The notes beneath the pieces are model-generated. The model was given only the letters and a program-made list of their open reading frames with translations. It did not search any database and was not told the DNA's origin. Positions 9,230-17,110 of a DNA stretch of 52,679 nt are shown here, piece after piece. How positions within the stretch are numbered: the first letter of the stretch is position 1; every line of letters starts with the position of its first letter. Made by a program: the position numbers and the translations under genes. The stretch comes from UBA4416 sp046594225 (lineage in GTDB: Bacteria > Bacteroidota > Bacteroidia > B-17B0 > Aurantibacillaceae), in assembly GCA_046594225.1 (NCBI GenBank), contig JBKJPW010000163.1, positions 1-52,679 of the forward strand, given 5' to 3'.

Positions 9230-9309
9230 TTTAAATACATTATAAAACAAGGTTTTTTTCATACCAAATATATTGTTTTTATCGCTAAAAATTATGAATT
9301 AAGAGGGGG

Positions 9310-9494
9310 GCCGCAAAGTCATCTGCTACCTATATCGTATCAAAAGGCGTTACAAAAACAGAATTTTTACTAAGGGTTATGGCGAAAGTAAATTGATAAA
9401 TGGTTGCGCTTGCGAAGGAGCAGTTAAATCAAGCTGTTCTGAAGACGAACACCAGGCCAATCGTAGAACTGAAATTTTGATTACTAAGTTTTAA
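9310..9494 (+). pseudogene. Remnant of an OmpA-family C-terminal domain
   Basis: The plus strand encodes the last part of an OmpA/MotB-type peptidoglycan-binding domain in two frames: AAKSSATYIVSKGVTK, then after a frameshift near 9352-9358 NRIFTKGYGESK, GCACEGAVKSSCSE and EHQANRRTEILI, ending with TAA at 9492-9494. The NRRTE segment and the Cys-rich insert are typical of Bacteroidota OmpA proteins. There is no start codon or upstream domain, and a stop precedes the fragment, so this is a decayed gene end of about 60 codons. The kinase start region abuts it, suggesting the rest was deleted. Confidence 0.8.
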
Positions 9495-9499
9495 GAGGT

Positions 9500-9528
9500 C
9501 ATGCTGTCGCCAGTTGGCAGACAGTATG
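9500..9528. repeat. Strong hairpin next to the pseudogene
   Basis: Arms 9500-9511 and 9516-9528 (CATGCTGTCGCC with GGCAGACAGTATG, one bulged A and one G-T pair) around an AGTT loop. It lies 5 bp after the OmpA remnant's stop and may be that gene's old terminator or a copy of an interspersed palindrome. Confidence 0.6.
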
Positions 9529-9544
9529 GCTGTATTGTAAAAAA

Positions 9545-9578
9545 CAAAAACCGCCTTAATGATTGGTGCGGTTTTTTT
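9545..9578. terminator. Terminator downstream of the toxin-antitoxin pair
   Basis: AAAAACCGC (9546-9554) pairs with GCGGTTTTT (9568-9576); T-runs exist on both strands, so it can stop transcripts from either side. The stretch 9579-9634 up to the antitoxin stop holds nothing else I can identify. Confidence 0.75.
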
Positions 9579-9634
9579 ATTAAACATAGTTGATGCGTCT
9601 TGCCAGTAGGGTGTCTTAGCCAATGGCGGGTTTA

Positions 9635-9943
9635 TTAACCAATTAACAAGCTTACACGAATTCCTAAACCATCTTCGAAAATTCTGTATAGTGTCGATAA
9701 TTGAATATCACACTTTCCATTTTCTAACCTCGATATGTAACTTTTCTTAGTACCAACTTTATTTGCTAGTTCCTCTTGCGTCATATGCGCTTCTTTTCTA
9801 GCGTCTTTCAAAGTTTCGCTAATAACAAAATATTGAGCGGCTTCTTCAAACGCATCACGTTTTTTCTCGCCAATTTCTCCATATTGAATATTTAATAACT
9901 CGTCAAAGTTTTTAGCGTTTCTTATTGCTTTGTCCTTTTTCAT
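9635..9943 (-). CDS. XRE-family antitoxin (HigA-like)
   Basis: 102 residues. The C-terminal half is a Cro/C1-type helix-turn-helix: ARKEAHMTQEELANKVGTKK followed by SYISRLENGKCDIQLSTLYRI. The N-terminal about 40 residues are helical and probably contact the toxin. Its ATG lies inside the toxin gene (32-base overlap), the usual coupling in HigBA systems, where toxin precedes antitoxin. It is expected to neutralise the toxin and repress the shared promoter at 10294-10325. Confidence 0.88.
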   Translation of the reverse strand: MKKDKAIRNAKNFDELLNIQYGEIGEKKRDAFEEAAQYFVISETLKDARKEAHMTQEELANKVGTKKSYISRLENGKCDIQLSTLYRIFEDGLGIRVSLLIG

Positions 9944-10289
9944 TTTCTTTTATCTTTAATTTAAAATATTCATTTTTTAATCTTTCTGCCATCTCGATTT
10001 CCTGTCGAGGCGTCTTTTGAGTCTTCTTCTGGAATCCATTGAACAGCACAACTAGATTACCTTTATCGAAACAGCAAAATACTCTATAAACATTACTACC
10101 AACTTCGATTCTTATTTCAAACAAACCCTCTGTTCCTTCAATATGTTTAAGAAATTTTTCAGGAATTTTGTCTACCGTTTTAATCACACGAAAAACATAA
10201 CCAATTTTTTCTTTAACCTTGTCATTTTGGTCTAAGTAAAAGTCCTGAAAGTGCTGTTCGTGAAATATAATTTGCCTTTCATTATTCAT
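9912..10289 (-). CDS. HigB/Gp49-like toxin (RelE superfamily)
   Basis: 125 residues. Matches the phage-derived Gp49-like/HigB family: a compact alpha-beta protein with YRVFCCFDKGNLVVLFNGFQ (the central strands), then KKTQKTPRQEIEMAERLK, a C-terminal helix with the family's KTP-x3-I pattern. Relatives cleave mRNA at the ribosome. It is first in the operon, before the XRE antitoxin. Toxicity is inferred from the family; the reading frame looks intact. Confidence 0.87.
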   Translation of the reverse strand: MNNERQIIFHEQHFQDFYLDQNDKVKEKIGYVFRVIKTVDKIPEKFLKHIEGTEGLFEIRIEVGSNVYRVFCCFDKGNLVVLFNGFQKKTQKTPRQEIEMAERLKNEYFKLKIKENEKGQSNKKR

Positions 10290-10293
10290 ACGA

Positions 10294-10325
10294 CAAAGAT
10301 AACTTTTAAGATAACAAATTCCAAA
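10294..10325 (-). promoter_or_regulatory. Toxin-antitoxin promoter with internal direct repeats
   Basis: Read on the minus strand: TTTG (10325-10322), a 20-nt spacer and TATCTTTG (10301-10294), an exact fit to the Bacteroidota TTTG-N19-21-TAnnTTTG promoter. The -7 box ends 4 nt before the toxin ATG at 10289, so the transcript would be leaderless or nearly so. Two AAGATAAC repeats (plus-strand 10296-10303 and 10308-10315, 12-bp period) overlap the promoter and are candidate antitoxin operators. Confidence 0.65.
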
Positions 10326-10428
10326 TATATTTCTTAGGTGGAATTACGGATTTTTATACGCTTTCAGCTAACTAACATATAGGTTATCATAATGATAAAC
10401 CAATGCAATATACATGGTTCATATTGTA

Positions 10429-12657
10429 CTACCTTCTCTTTTTATACTTCTTAGAATTTCTAATCTCCTCTTTTTTAACAGAAGGTTCACCAGAAACAAA
10501 CTCAAAGTCTAATTGTTTTTTCACTAAGTCGGCACGTTTTACTTTAATAATTACTTTATCGCCTAAGGTATAAATACGCCCTGTGCGTCTTCCAACAATA
10601 CGGTAATTGTCTTCATCAAAACTGTATTGATCATCTTTCATATCGCGCGTACTTACACGACCTTCACATTTGTTTTCAATAATCTCTACAAATATTCCCC
10701 ACTCGGTAACGCCACTAATCACGCCTTCAAACTCCATTCCGATTTTGTTTTCTAAAAACTCTACCTGTTTGTATTTAATAGAAGCGCGTTCTGCATCTGA
10801 GGCTAACTTTTCCATTTCAGAAGAATGTTTACATAACAATTCTAATTCTTCCGCTTTTAAATAATGCGCATGATTTAATTTGGCTTCTAATAAACGGTGC
10901 ACCATTACATCAGGATAACGACGAATAGGAGACGTAAAATGTGTGTAGTAATCAAAACCTAAACCATAATGGCCTGCGTTTTTAGTTGTATAAATAGCCT
11001 TAGGCATGGAGCGAACTGCTAGTAGTTCAATCATGCTTTGTTCCTTTTTATTTTTAACGTCTTGTAATAATTTATTGATAGATTGTGCTGTTTTTGTTCT
11101 ATTACCAACCGCAACAGAATATCCAAAACGCTCCACAAAATTATTTAACTCCATTAACTTTTCATCTTTAGGAACGTCATGTATACGATACACAACTGCA
11201 TCCGCATTTTTATCTGGCTTTTCTTTCCTGGCGTTTTGTCCCTTTTGAGAATCGTCTTTTGGTTTTTTACCCAAAAACTCAGCCACCTTACGGTTTGCTA
11301 ATAACATAAAATCTTCAATTAATTTATGGGCATCTTTTTGTGTTTTAAAATAAACACCTGTTGGTGCTCCTGCCTCATCTAATTGAAACTTCACTTCGGC
11401 TTTGTCAAAAAAGATAGAACCTTTAGATGTTCTTTCGGCGCGTAAAATTTTTGCTAATCTATCTAATGTAAATATTTCGTCTTTGTATGGACCTTCGCCC
11501 GTTTCAATAATTGTTTGAACTTCTTCGTAACTAAAACGATGGTCGCTATAAATAACAGTTTTACCAAACCATTGGTTTTGAATTTGTGCGTTATCATCTA
11601 ATTCAAATACGGCGCTGAAGCAATATTTTTCTTCGTGTGGACGCAATGAACAGGCAAAGTTACTTAACACTTCAGGTAACATCGGGACACAACGATCTAC
11701 TAAATACACAGATGTAGCGCGGCTTACGGCTTCATCATCTAAAATTGTATGAGGTTTTAAATAATGAGTTACATCTGCAATATGCACACCAACTTCCCAA
11801 TTTCCGTTTTCTAATTTTTGTAAAGAAAGAGCATCATCAAAATCTTTGGCATCATGCGGGTCAATTGTAAAAGTAGTGATGCCTCTAAAATCTCTGCGTT
11901 TTGCAATTTCTTCGGGAGTAATATTGGTTGCTAATTTTTTAGCGGCAGCTTCAACCTCTGGTGCAAACACCATTGGTAAACCATACTCCGCCATAATAGC
12001 GTGAATTTCGGTTTCGTGCTCACCTGCATTACCAAGTACTTCAACAACTTTAGCGTTAGGATTTTTATCGCCACGTCGCCATTCAGTCATTTCAATAACA
12101 ACTTTCTGTCCGTTTTTAGCCCCGTTAATATCAGCTAATGGAACAAAAAAATCAACATGTATTTTAGTAAAATCAGAAACAACAAAAGCAAACTTTGGAT
12201 TGATTTGAATCGTACCAACAAATCTTTTTTTATTGCGTTTAATCACTTCAATTACTTCACCTTCTGGCTTTCCTCTGCTGTTGCTATTGGTGATGTTTAT
12301 TTTTACTAAATCACCGTGTAAAGCATCTTTGCTTCTGTATTGAGGAATAAACACATCTGGTTCTTCGGCTGAGATAATAACATAAGATGTTCCAGAAGCA
12401 GTAAAATCAATGGTTCCAGTTTGGTATGTTTTGGATTCTTTAGCGGTGTATTTTCCAATATCAGTTTCAATCACAAAACCTTGGTGTTTTAATTCTTCTA
12501 GGACTTCAATTAATGCAAAGCGATCGCTTTCATCATCAATCTCCATGGCGGAACCTAATTGTTTGTAGTTAAATGATTTTCCGTCGTTATGTTTTAAAAA
12601 CGCTAATACTTCTTCAAATAAATAGCGGTTTGCTTGTTTCTTTTTTCCTTTTGCCAT
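10429..12657 (-). CDS. rnr: Ribonuclease R
   Basis: Processive 3'-to-5' exoribonuclease of the RNase II/RNB family. About 742 residues: N-terminal winged helix (1-70), cold-shock/OB domains, RNB catalytic domain with the metal-binding Asp cluster around residues 266-275 (IDPHDAKDFDDA), and a C-terminal S1 domain (about 630-715) with a Lys/Arg-rich tail. An acidic/basic insert (about 475-492, KPKDDSQKGQ) interrupts RNB and looks like a flexible loop. The frame is open to a GTG at 12672, but the ATG at 12657 gives the usual MAKGKKK start. Confidence 0.95.
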   Translation of the reverse strand: MAKGKKKQANRYLFEEVLAFLKHNDGKSFNYKQLGSAMEIDDESDRFALIEVLEELKHQGFVIETDIGKYTAKESKTYQTGTIDFTASGTSYVIISAEEPDVFIPQYRSKDALHGDLVKINITNSNSRGKPEGEVIEVIKRNKKRFVGTIQINPKFAFVVSDFTKIHVDFFVPLADINGAKNGQKVVIEMTEWRRGDKNPNAKVVEVLGNAGEHETEIHAIMAEYGLPMVFAPEVEAAAKKLATNITPEEIAKRRDFRGITTFTIDPHDAKDFDDALSLQKLENGNWEVGVHIADVTHYLKPHTILDDEAVSRATSVYLVDRCVPMLPEVLSNFACSLRPHEEKYCFSAVFELDDNAQIQNQWFGKTVIYSDHRFSYEEVQTIIETGEGPYKDEIFTLDRLAKILRAERTSKGSIFFDKAEVKFQLDEAGAPTGVYFKTQKDAHKLIEDFMLLANRKVAEFLGKKPKDDSQKGQNARKEKPDKNADAVVYRIHDVPKDEKLMELNNFVERFGYSVAVGNRTKTAQSINKLLQDVKNKKEQSMIELLAVRSMPKAIYTTKNAGHYGLGFDYYTHFTSPIRRYPDVMVHRLLEAKLNHAHYLKAEELELLCKHSSEMEKLASDAERASIKYKQVEFLENKIGMEFEGVISGVTEWGIFVEIIENKCEGRVSTRDMKDDQYSFDEDNYRIVGRRTGRIYTLGDKVIIKVKRADLVKKQLDFEFVSGEPSVKKEEIRNSKKYKKRR

Positions 12658-12767
12658 AATAATAATAAGCACAGCAAATGTGCTTTAGGTAAAGATAATT
12701 AATAAAAGATGGATTAAATGCGAAATAAGGTAAAAACTAAAACGGAGTTTTAAACAGGGTTTAAATG

Positions 12768-12799
12768 AAAAACGCACCAATATTTATTGGTGCGTTTTG
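12768..12799. terminator. Terminator downstream of the DUF1569 gene
   Basis: AACGCACCAAT (12771-12781) pairs with ATTGGTGCGTT (12786-12796), flanked by A- and T-runs. It ends the minus-strand lgt/DUF1569 transcript before rnr, which therefore has its own promoter between 12658 and 12768. Confidence 0.9.
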
Positions 12800-12814
12800 T
12801 TATGCTATAAATCT

Positions 12815-13273
12815 CTAAACTCCAAACTGCGTAAAGTGATGATCAATGTGTTTGTAAAACTGCGTACTCCATTCTTTAGCAGTCATTGGCCCAAAAGAAG
12901 AACTTATCTTACCTTCAAAAAAAGCGACACCGTCAGCCTCTGTCTTTTTTACGTTATCAATAAAGATGGATTTTTCTTTTTCAAAATCACGCTCATTAGT
13001 AATAATAAAAACAGGAGCCGTGTGTGAATTTTTTTTGTAAGGTTTATCGCTGACTACAATTGGCTTTACAAGAACCTTCAACAAAATTTTTGTAAAAAAA
13101 TTAGCCGGAGACTGAATTTTATCATAAGCTAAATCATACGTTACATTTAAATGCGCTAACATTTGAGCTACATTCATTTTACCCCATTGTGACTTGCTTG
13201 TATAATTTAAATTTTCTAAACGCTTAAATGTTTCTTCGCTTGTTTTTGGATCAAAGGTGTTAAGTAAAGTCAT
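12815..13273 (-). CDS. DUF1569 (DinB-like four-helix) protein
   Basis: 152 residues. The segment KSQWGKMNVAQMLAHLN near residue 30 is the hallmark of DUF1569, a family related to the DinB/YfiT four-helix bundle that often carries a three-His metal site. His41 is visible, and further His residues lie near the C-terminus (KHIDHHF). No enzymatic function is established. Start is 4 bp downstream of the lgt stop, so the two genes are co-transcribed, which may be only positional. Confidence 0.8.
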   Translation of the reverse strand: MTLLNTFDPKTSEETFKRLENLNYTSKSQWGKMNVAQMLAHLNVTYDLAYDKIQSPANFFTKILLKVLVKPIVVSDKPYKKNSHTAPVFIITNERDFEKEKSIFIDNVKKTEADGVAFFEGKISSSFGPMTAKEWSTQFYKHIDHHFTQFGV

Positions 13274-13277
13274 AATG

Positions 13278-14087
13278 TTAATTAATAGTAGAAGTGTGAT
13301 TAGTGTTTTTCTTAGAACGGAACATCATATAAAATCCCACTAAAACAAAAGGAATACTTAATATTTGCCCCATATTTATTGGTAAAGCGTTTTCAAAAGC
13401 TTCTTGGTTTTCTTTCATAAATTCCATACAAAAACGGAAGCTAAACATTAATACACAAAATAATCCAAACATAAATCCTTTTCCAAAATCGTTACGTTTG
13501 TTTTTCCAAAGCCAGTAAAACAATACGAATAAGAAAACATAAAAAATGGCTTCATACAATTGTGTTGGATGACGAGGTAACTCATCTACTTGATGAAATA
13601 CAAAAGCCCATGGTACATTAGTTGGCTCGCCAATAATTTCGGAGTTCATTAAGTTTCCAAAACGAATCATAAACGAAGCAAAAGGCACCACCACAATTAA
13701 TCTGTCAAATAACCATAACCAACTTTCTTTAGTACTGCGGCAATACAACCACATTCCAATAATAATTCCTATGCCTCCTCCGTGGCTAGCCAGTCCACCC
13801 TCATATACTTTTAGTATATCTAATGGATGTGTGGAGTAATAAGGAAAATCATAAAATAAACAATGACCTATACGAGCTCCTAAAATTGTAGCAACTACAA
13901 TATATAAGGTTAAAGTGTCTAATTGTTTTTCGGTTCTTCCTTCGGCTTTATAAATACGATTCATAAAAAAATGACAACCAATAAAGGCCATTGCCCATGA
14001 TAAACCATACCAACGCACCGGCCAATCAATGCCAGGAATTGTAAAAATTTCGGGACTAGGATTCCAACTTATAAATAGTGATAACAT
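13278..14087 (-). CDS. lgt: Prolipoprotein diacylglyceryl transferase
   Basis: Transfers diacylglycerol from phosphatidylglycerol to the lipobox Cys of prolipoproteins in the inner membrane. About 269 residues with seven membrane segments. Lgt features: FTIPGIDWPVRWYGLSW near the N-terminus, GARIGHCLFYD, GGLASHGGGIG, and the signature IRFGNLMNSEIIGEPT. The frame extends to a GTG at 14123, but Met at 14087 fits the family start. It serves the lipoproteins encoded elsewhere in this window. Confidence 0.95.
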   Translation of the reverse strand: MLSLFISWNPSPEIFTIPGIDWPVRWYGLSWAMAFIGCHFFMNRIYKAEGRTEKQLDTLTLYIVVATILGARIGHCLFYDFPYYSTHPLDILKVYEGGLASHGGGIGIIIGMWLYCRSTKESWLWLFDRLIVVVPFASFMIRFGNLMNSEIIGEPTNVPWAFVFHQVDELPRHPTQLYEAIFYVFLFVLFYWLWKNKRNDFGKGFMFGLFCVLMFSFRFCMEFMKENQEAFENALPINMGQILSIPFVLVGFYMMFRSKKNTNHTSTIN

Positions 14088-14140
14088 CAATTTTAATTTA
14101 GACGAATATACTAGAAAAAACACTGAATTGGTTTGTTTTT

Positions 14141-14275
14141 AAACACATAGTCACATAGTTTTTAGAATTTTTAGGAATTTGAATTTAGTGTATATAGTAA
14201 ATTGAAGCAACGCTTCAATTCTAGGTACTCTTTTAATCCCATGTCTTAATTTTAATCTATGTGACTATGTGGTTT
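14141..14275. repeat. Palindromic intergenic element with nested hairpin
   Basis: Outer arms 14141-14158 and 14257-14275 are complementary over 18 bp with one single-base gap. The centre holds a second palindrome, ATTGAAGC-AAC-GCTTCAAT, at about 14202-14220. The element fills the gap between lgt and the small channel-like gene and has no coding potential. It looks like a non-autonomous interspersed repeat. Confidence 0.65.
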
Positions 14276-14283
14276 ATTTATGA

Positions 14284-14619
14284 CTATTCCTCTACATCAA
14301 TCCTAAACTGATGTAAAAAACGATGAACAACAGGCCCAAAGATAACAGCTACACTCGTTAAGAAAGCCACGCCGCTATAAATAGCATAAATGGACGAAAA
14401 CCATTTTGCTCCGTCTGTTTCGGCTTTATCAACTGGACCCATGCCTGTTAAAATCATACTGGCGTTTAGCAAGCTATCTAACCAACTAATATTAAAATAG
14501 TAATGATAACCAATTACACCGGCGCCCAAGGATACAATTAAAAACATGGTACCTAAAGCAATACTTTTAAGTAGCTTATTATAAAAATGTGTTTTATGGG
14601 GTAATCGTTTAATTGCCAT
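14284..14619 (-). CDS. Small two-helix membrane protein resembling a K+ channel pore
   Basis: 111 residues: a basic N-terminus, membrane helix (about 18-40), a short amphipathic segment with LDSLLNASMILTGMGPV (46-62), then a second helix (about 72-98). The order TM1, pore helix, filter-like TGMGP, TM2 copies the Ion_trans_2 potassium-channel layout, but the canonical TxGYG filter is absent. Ion selectivity cannot be inferred. It starts directly after the trmB stop (no gap) and shares its transcript. Confidence 0.6.
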   Translation of the reverse strand: MAIKRLPHKTHFYNKLLKSIALGTMFLIVSLGAGVIGYHYYFNISWLDSLLNASMILTGMGPVDKAETDGAKWFSSIYAIYSGVAFLTSVAVIFGPVVHRFLHQFRIDVEE

Positions 14620-15291
14620 TTAACTTAATTGAAAACAACAGTATTTAATATCTTCTCCACGCCCAGTAAAAAGGGTTTCGTAATAGGTTTTAATGCGGGT
14701 TAATTCTTCTCTACCCTCTGGACAATTTTTATATAAATCGTTTGTGGCAAATAGTAAAGGCAAGTTGCGTTCTTTAATAACATCCATGGTGTATTCGTAA
14801 AAAAATGTATTGTCGGTTTTTAAATGAATAAGTCCACCGGGCTTTAATATTTTTTTATAACGATTTAAAAAGAAGTCAGGATTAGTTAAGCGTTTGCGAG
14901 CTCTATTTTTTTGTGGTTGAGGATCTGGGAAGGTAATCCATATTTCAGAAATTTCGTTTTCAGCAAAACACTGGTCAATAAAATCAATACGAGTTCTTAA
15001 AAAAGCCACATGATTCATCTTGTTTTCCATAGCTTTTTTTGCGCCCGTCCAAATGCGATTACCCTTTACATCCACGCCAATAAAATTTTTAGAAGTATTG
15101 TTTTCGGATAAACCAATGGTGTATTCGCCTTGTCCACAGCCTAATTCTAACACAATAGGATTTTGATTTTTAAACATATCCAAGTGCCATTTTCCTTTTG
15201 TTGCAAAGCCATTTGGGATGTCAAAATGATGAAAAGCAAGGGTGTTGGAAAAGCTATTTAATTCGGCAAATTTTTCAAGTTTGTTAGGCAT
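14620..15291 (-). CDS. trmB: tRNA (guanine-N7-)-methyltransferase
   Basis: Methylates G46 in the tRNA variable loop using SAM. 223 residues with a class I methyltransferase fold: VLELGCGQGEYTIGLS (motif I, near residue 48), IGVDVKGNRIW, and the TrmB-specific WITFPDPQPQKNRARKRLT (about 118-136), followed by GGLIHLKTDN. A TAATTTTG promoter-like box lies about 26 bp upstream. Divergent from pyk. Confidence 0.95.
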   Translation of the reverse strand: MPNKLEKFAELNSFSNTLAFHHFDIPNGFATKGKWHLDMFKNQNPIVLELGCGQGEYTIGLSENNTSKNFIGVDVKGNRIWTGAKKAMENKMNHVAFLRTRIDFIDQCFAENEISEIWITFPDPQPQKNRARKRLTNPDFFLNRYKKILKPGGLIHLKTDNTFFYEYTMDVIKERNLPLLFATNDLYKNCPEGREELTRIKTYYETLFTGRGEDIKYCCFQLS

Positions 15292-15316
15292 AATGATATT
15301 AAAAGTGGCTAAGGTA

Positions 15317-15324
15317 CAAAATTA
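15317..15324 (-). promoter_or_regulatory. Probable trmB promoter -7 box
   Basis: TAATTTTG on the minus strand, a perfect TAnnTTTG, about 26 bp upstream of the trmB ATG. A weak -33 partner (TGG instead of TTG) lies 18 bp further upstream. Confidence 0.4.
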
Positions 15325-15390
15325 GATAATGATTTAATAATGCCATTTTTTACTCTGAAATTGTTACATTCGTACTACCAATTTATCACT

Positions 15391-16821
15391 ATGAACTATA
15401 CTTATAATAAAACAAAGATTGTTGCCACTATGGGTCCGGCAACAGAAAACATTGCTGTTCTTGAAGAATTATTTAATGCAGGTTTAGATATTTGCCGTAT
15501 TAATTTCTCTCATGGAGATTATGAGCCTATTAAGCACGTAGTAGATAATATCAGAACGTTAAATAAAAAATTAAATCGCCATGTTGGTATTTTAGGAGAT
15601 TTACAAGGCCCTAAATTACGTATAGGTAAAGTAAAAGATAATGCGGTTGATTTAATTAATGGTAACGAAATTATTATTACAACTAAAGAAGCAGAAGGAA
15701 CTGCTGAAAGAATATTTATTACTTATCCTCAGTTTCCTCAAGATGTAGCAGCTGGCGAATTAGTGTTAATTGATGATGGAAAAATTACGCTAAAAGTAAT
15801 TGAAACCAACAAAAAAGACGAAGTACGTTGTACCATTATAGCTGGCGGTATTTTATCTTCTAAAAAAGGCGTGAACTTACCTAACACAAAAATCTCTTTA
15901 CCGTGTTTAACCTTAAAAGATTTACGTGATTTAGATTTTGCTTTAGAAAATAATTTCGAGTGGATAGGATTATCTTTTGTAAGAAGTGTTACGGATATTA
16001 TTGAACTAAAAGATATCATTCGCTCAAAGAAGAAACCTGCGCGCGTTATTGCTAAAATTGAGAAACCAGAAGCGATTAAGGAAATTGATAAAATTATTGA
16101 AGTAACAGATGCAGTAATGGTTGCTCGTGGAGATTTGGGTGTTGAAATGCCAATGGAACAAGTGCCTTTATTACAAAAAATGATTGTCAACAAATGTATT
16201 TTAGCATCTAAGCCTGTAATTATTGCAACGCAAATGATGGAGAGTATGATTACAGCATACACGCCAACACGTGCCGAAGTAAACGATGTGGCTAATGCGG
16301 TATTAGATGGAGCTGATGCTGTTATGTTAAGTGCAGAAACATCAGTAGGGCGCTACCCAGTAAAAGTAATTGAATACATGCGACGCATTATTACGCAAAT
16401 AGAAGCTGATGATCGTATTTATTATAAGGAACATGAGCCAGATTTAAAAACAGTAACATATATTACTGACAGTATTTGTTACAACGCGAGTGTGATGGCA
16501 AAACAAGCCGGTGTAGAAGCCATAGTATCTATGACGCATAGCGGCTACACAGCTTTCAAATTAAGTAGTCACCGTCCTAAAGCAAACATTTATATTTTCA
16601 CCGACAATCAATATTTATTAAATGCCTTGAGTTTAGTATGGGGCGTGCGTGGTTTTTATTATGATAAATACGAAAGCACCGATCAAACTATTTCTGATTT
16701 AAAAGAATATATTAAACAAGGCGGATTTGTGAAAGCAGATGATTTGGTAATTAATTTAGCAAGTATGCCAATGAAAGAAAAAGGGCGTACGAACATGTTA
16801 AAGCTGAGTTATATTCAGTAA
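15391..16821 (+). CDS. pyk: Pyruvate kinase
   Basis: Converts phosphoenolpyruvate and ADP to pyruvate and ATP. About 476 residues. Motifs in order: TKIVATMGPAT and CRINFSHGDYE (active-site Arg/Ser), GDLQGPKLRIG, IAKIEKPEAI (catalytic Lys region), MVARGDLGVEMP (metal-binding Glu/Asp), ATQMMESM and TRAEVNDVANAV. The C-terminal allosteric domain follows. The frame extends to 15340, but the ATG at 15391 begins the family homology. Confidence 0.97.
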   Translation: MNYTYNKTKIVATMGPATENIAVLEELFNAGLDICRINFSHGDYEPIKHVVDNIRTLNKKLNRHVGILGDLQGPKLRIGKVKDNAVDLINGNEIIITTKEAEGTAERIFITYPQFPQDVAAGELVLIDDGKITLKVIETNKKDEVRCTIIAGGILSSKKGVNLPNTKISLPCLTLKDLRDLDFALENNFEWIGLSFVRSVTDIIELKDIIRSKKKPARVIAKIEKPEAIKEIDKIIEVTDAVMVARGDLGVEMPMEQVPLLQKMIVNKCILASKPVIIATQMMESMITAYTPTRAEVNDVANAVLDGADAVMLSAETSVGRYPVKVIEYMRRIITQIEADDRIYYKEHEPDLKTVTYITDSICYNASVMAKQAGVEAIVSMTHSGYTAFKLSSHRPKANIYIFTDNQYLLNALSLVWGVRGFYYDKYESTDQTISDLKEYIKQGGFVKADDLVINLASMPMKEKGRTNMLKLSYIQ

Positions 16822-16843
16822 GAGCTAATTAAATTTTTAATGA

Positions 16844-16934
16844 TTTGGGCGTTTCCGCGAAAAGCGGCCGGGCTATCACTATAATCTTTGCAAGGGCAGG
16901 CAAAGGATTTTCGTTCTATCCCTAACGCAATTTA
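16844..16934. repeat. Interspersed REP-like element
   Basis: GC-richer stretch in an AT-rich gap, beginning TTTGGGCGTTTCC, containing GGCCGGGCTATC and an inner hairpin (CTTTGCAAGGGCAGGCAAAG), and ending TCTATCCCTAACGCAATT. I recognise this order of blocks as a common intergenic repeat type in Bacteroidota genomes; that is recall, not a search. It directly abuts the broken S4-gene copy. Confidence 0.6.
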
Positions 16935-17110
16935 ATCACGCCTAAAATCATCCATATCTCTTTTGTCTTTTTTTTGTGGGGCGACCAGCACCTCGATCTC
17001 GCAACATGTTTGGCATTACAAATACCGAAGGTTGGCGTTCTGGTTTTCGATAGGTGGAGAGTGATCAATATAGTTGGCTTTGGCAATTTCAAAACGCTGG
17101 TATTTATCAA
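16932..17110 (-). pseudogene. Decayed second copy of the S4-domain gene's 3' half
   Basis: About 179 bp aligning with 18103-18280, the C-terminal half of the intact S4 gene, in the same orientation. By eye there are about 22 substitutions and two 1-nt indels: an extra T in the poly-T run at about 16968-16975 and a missing base near 17047. Many substitutions are silent (for example RDRG and GRPT keep their residues), and the ending FRRD-stop is preserved. It has no start and begins exactly at the fic stop codon. This looks like the displaced 3' end of an allele from a diverged relative. Confidence 0.88.

Noticed and set aside
9429..9623. A minus-strand frame of about 64 codons
   Set aside because: It lies opposite the OmpA remnant and spans the hairpin and the terminator; no start context or known domain.
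14141..14275. The palindromic element as an insertion sequence
   Set aside because: No transposase frame and no clear target duplication; called only a repeat.
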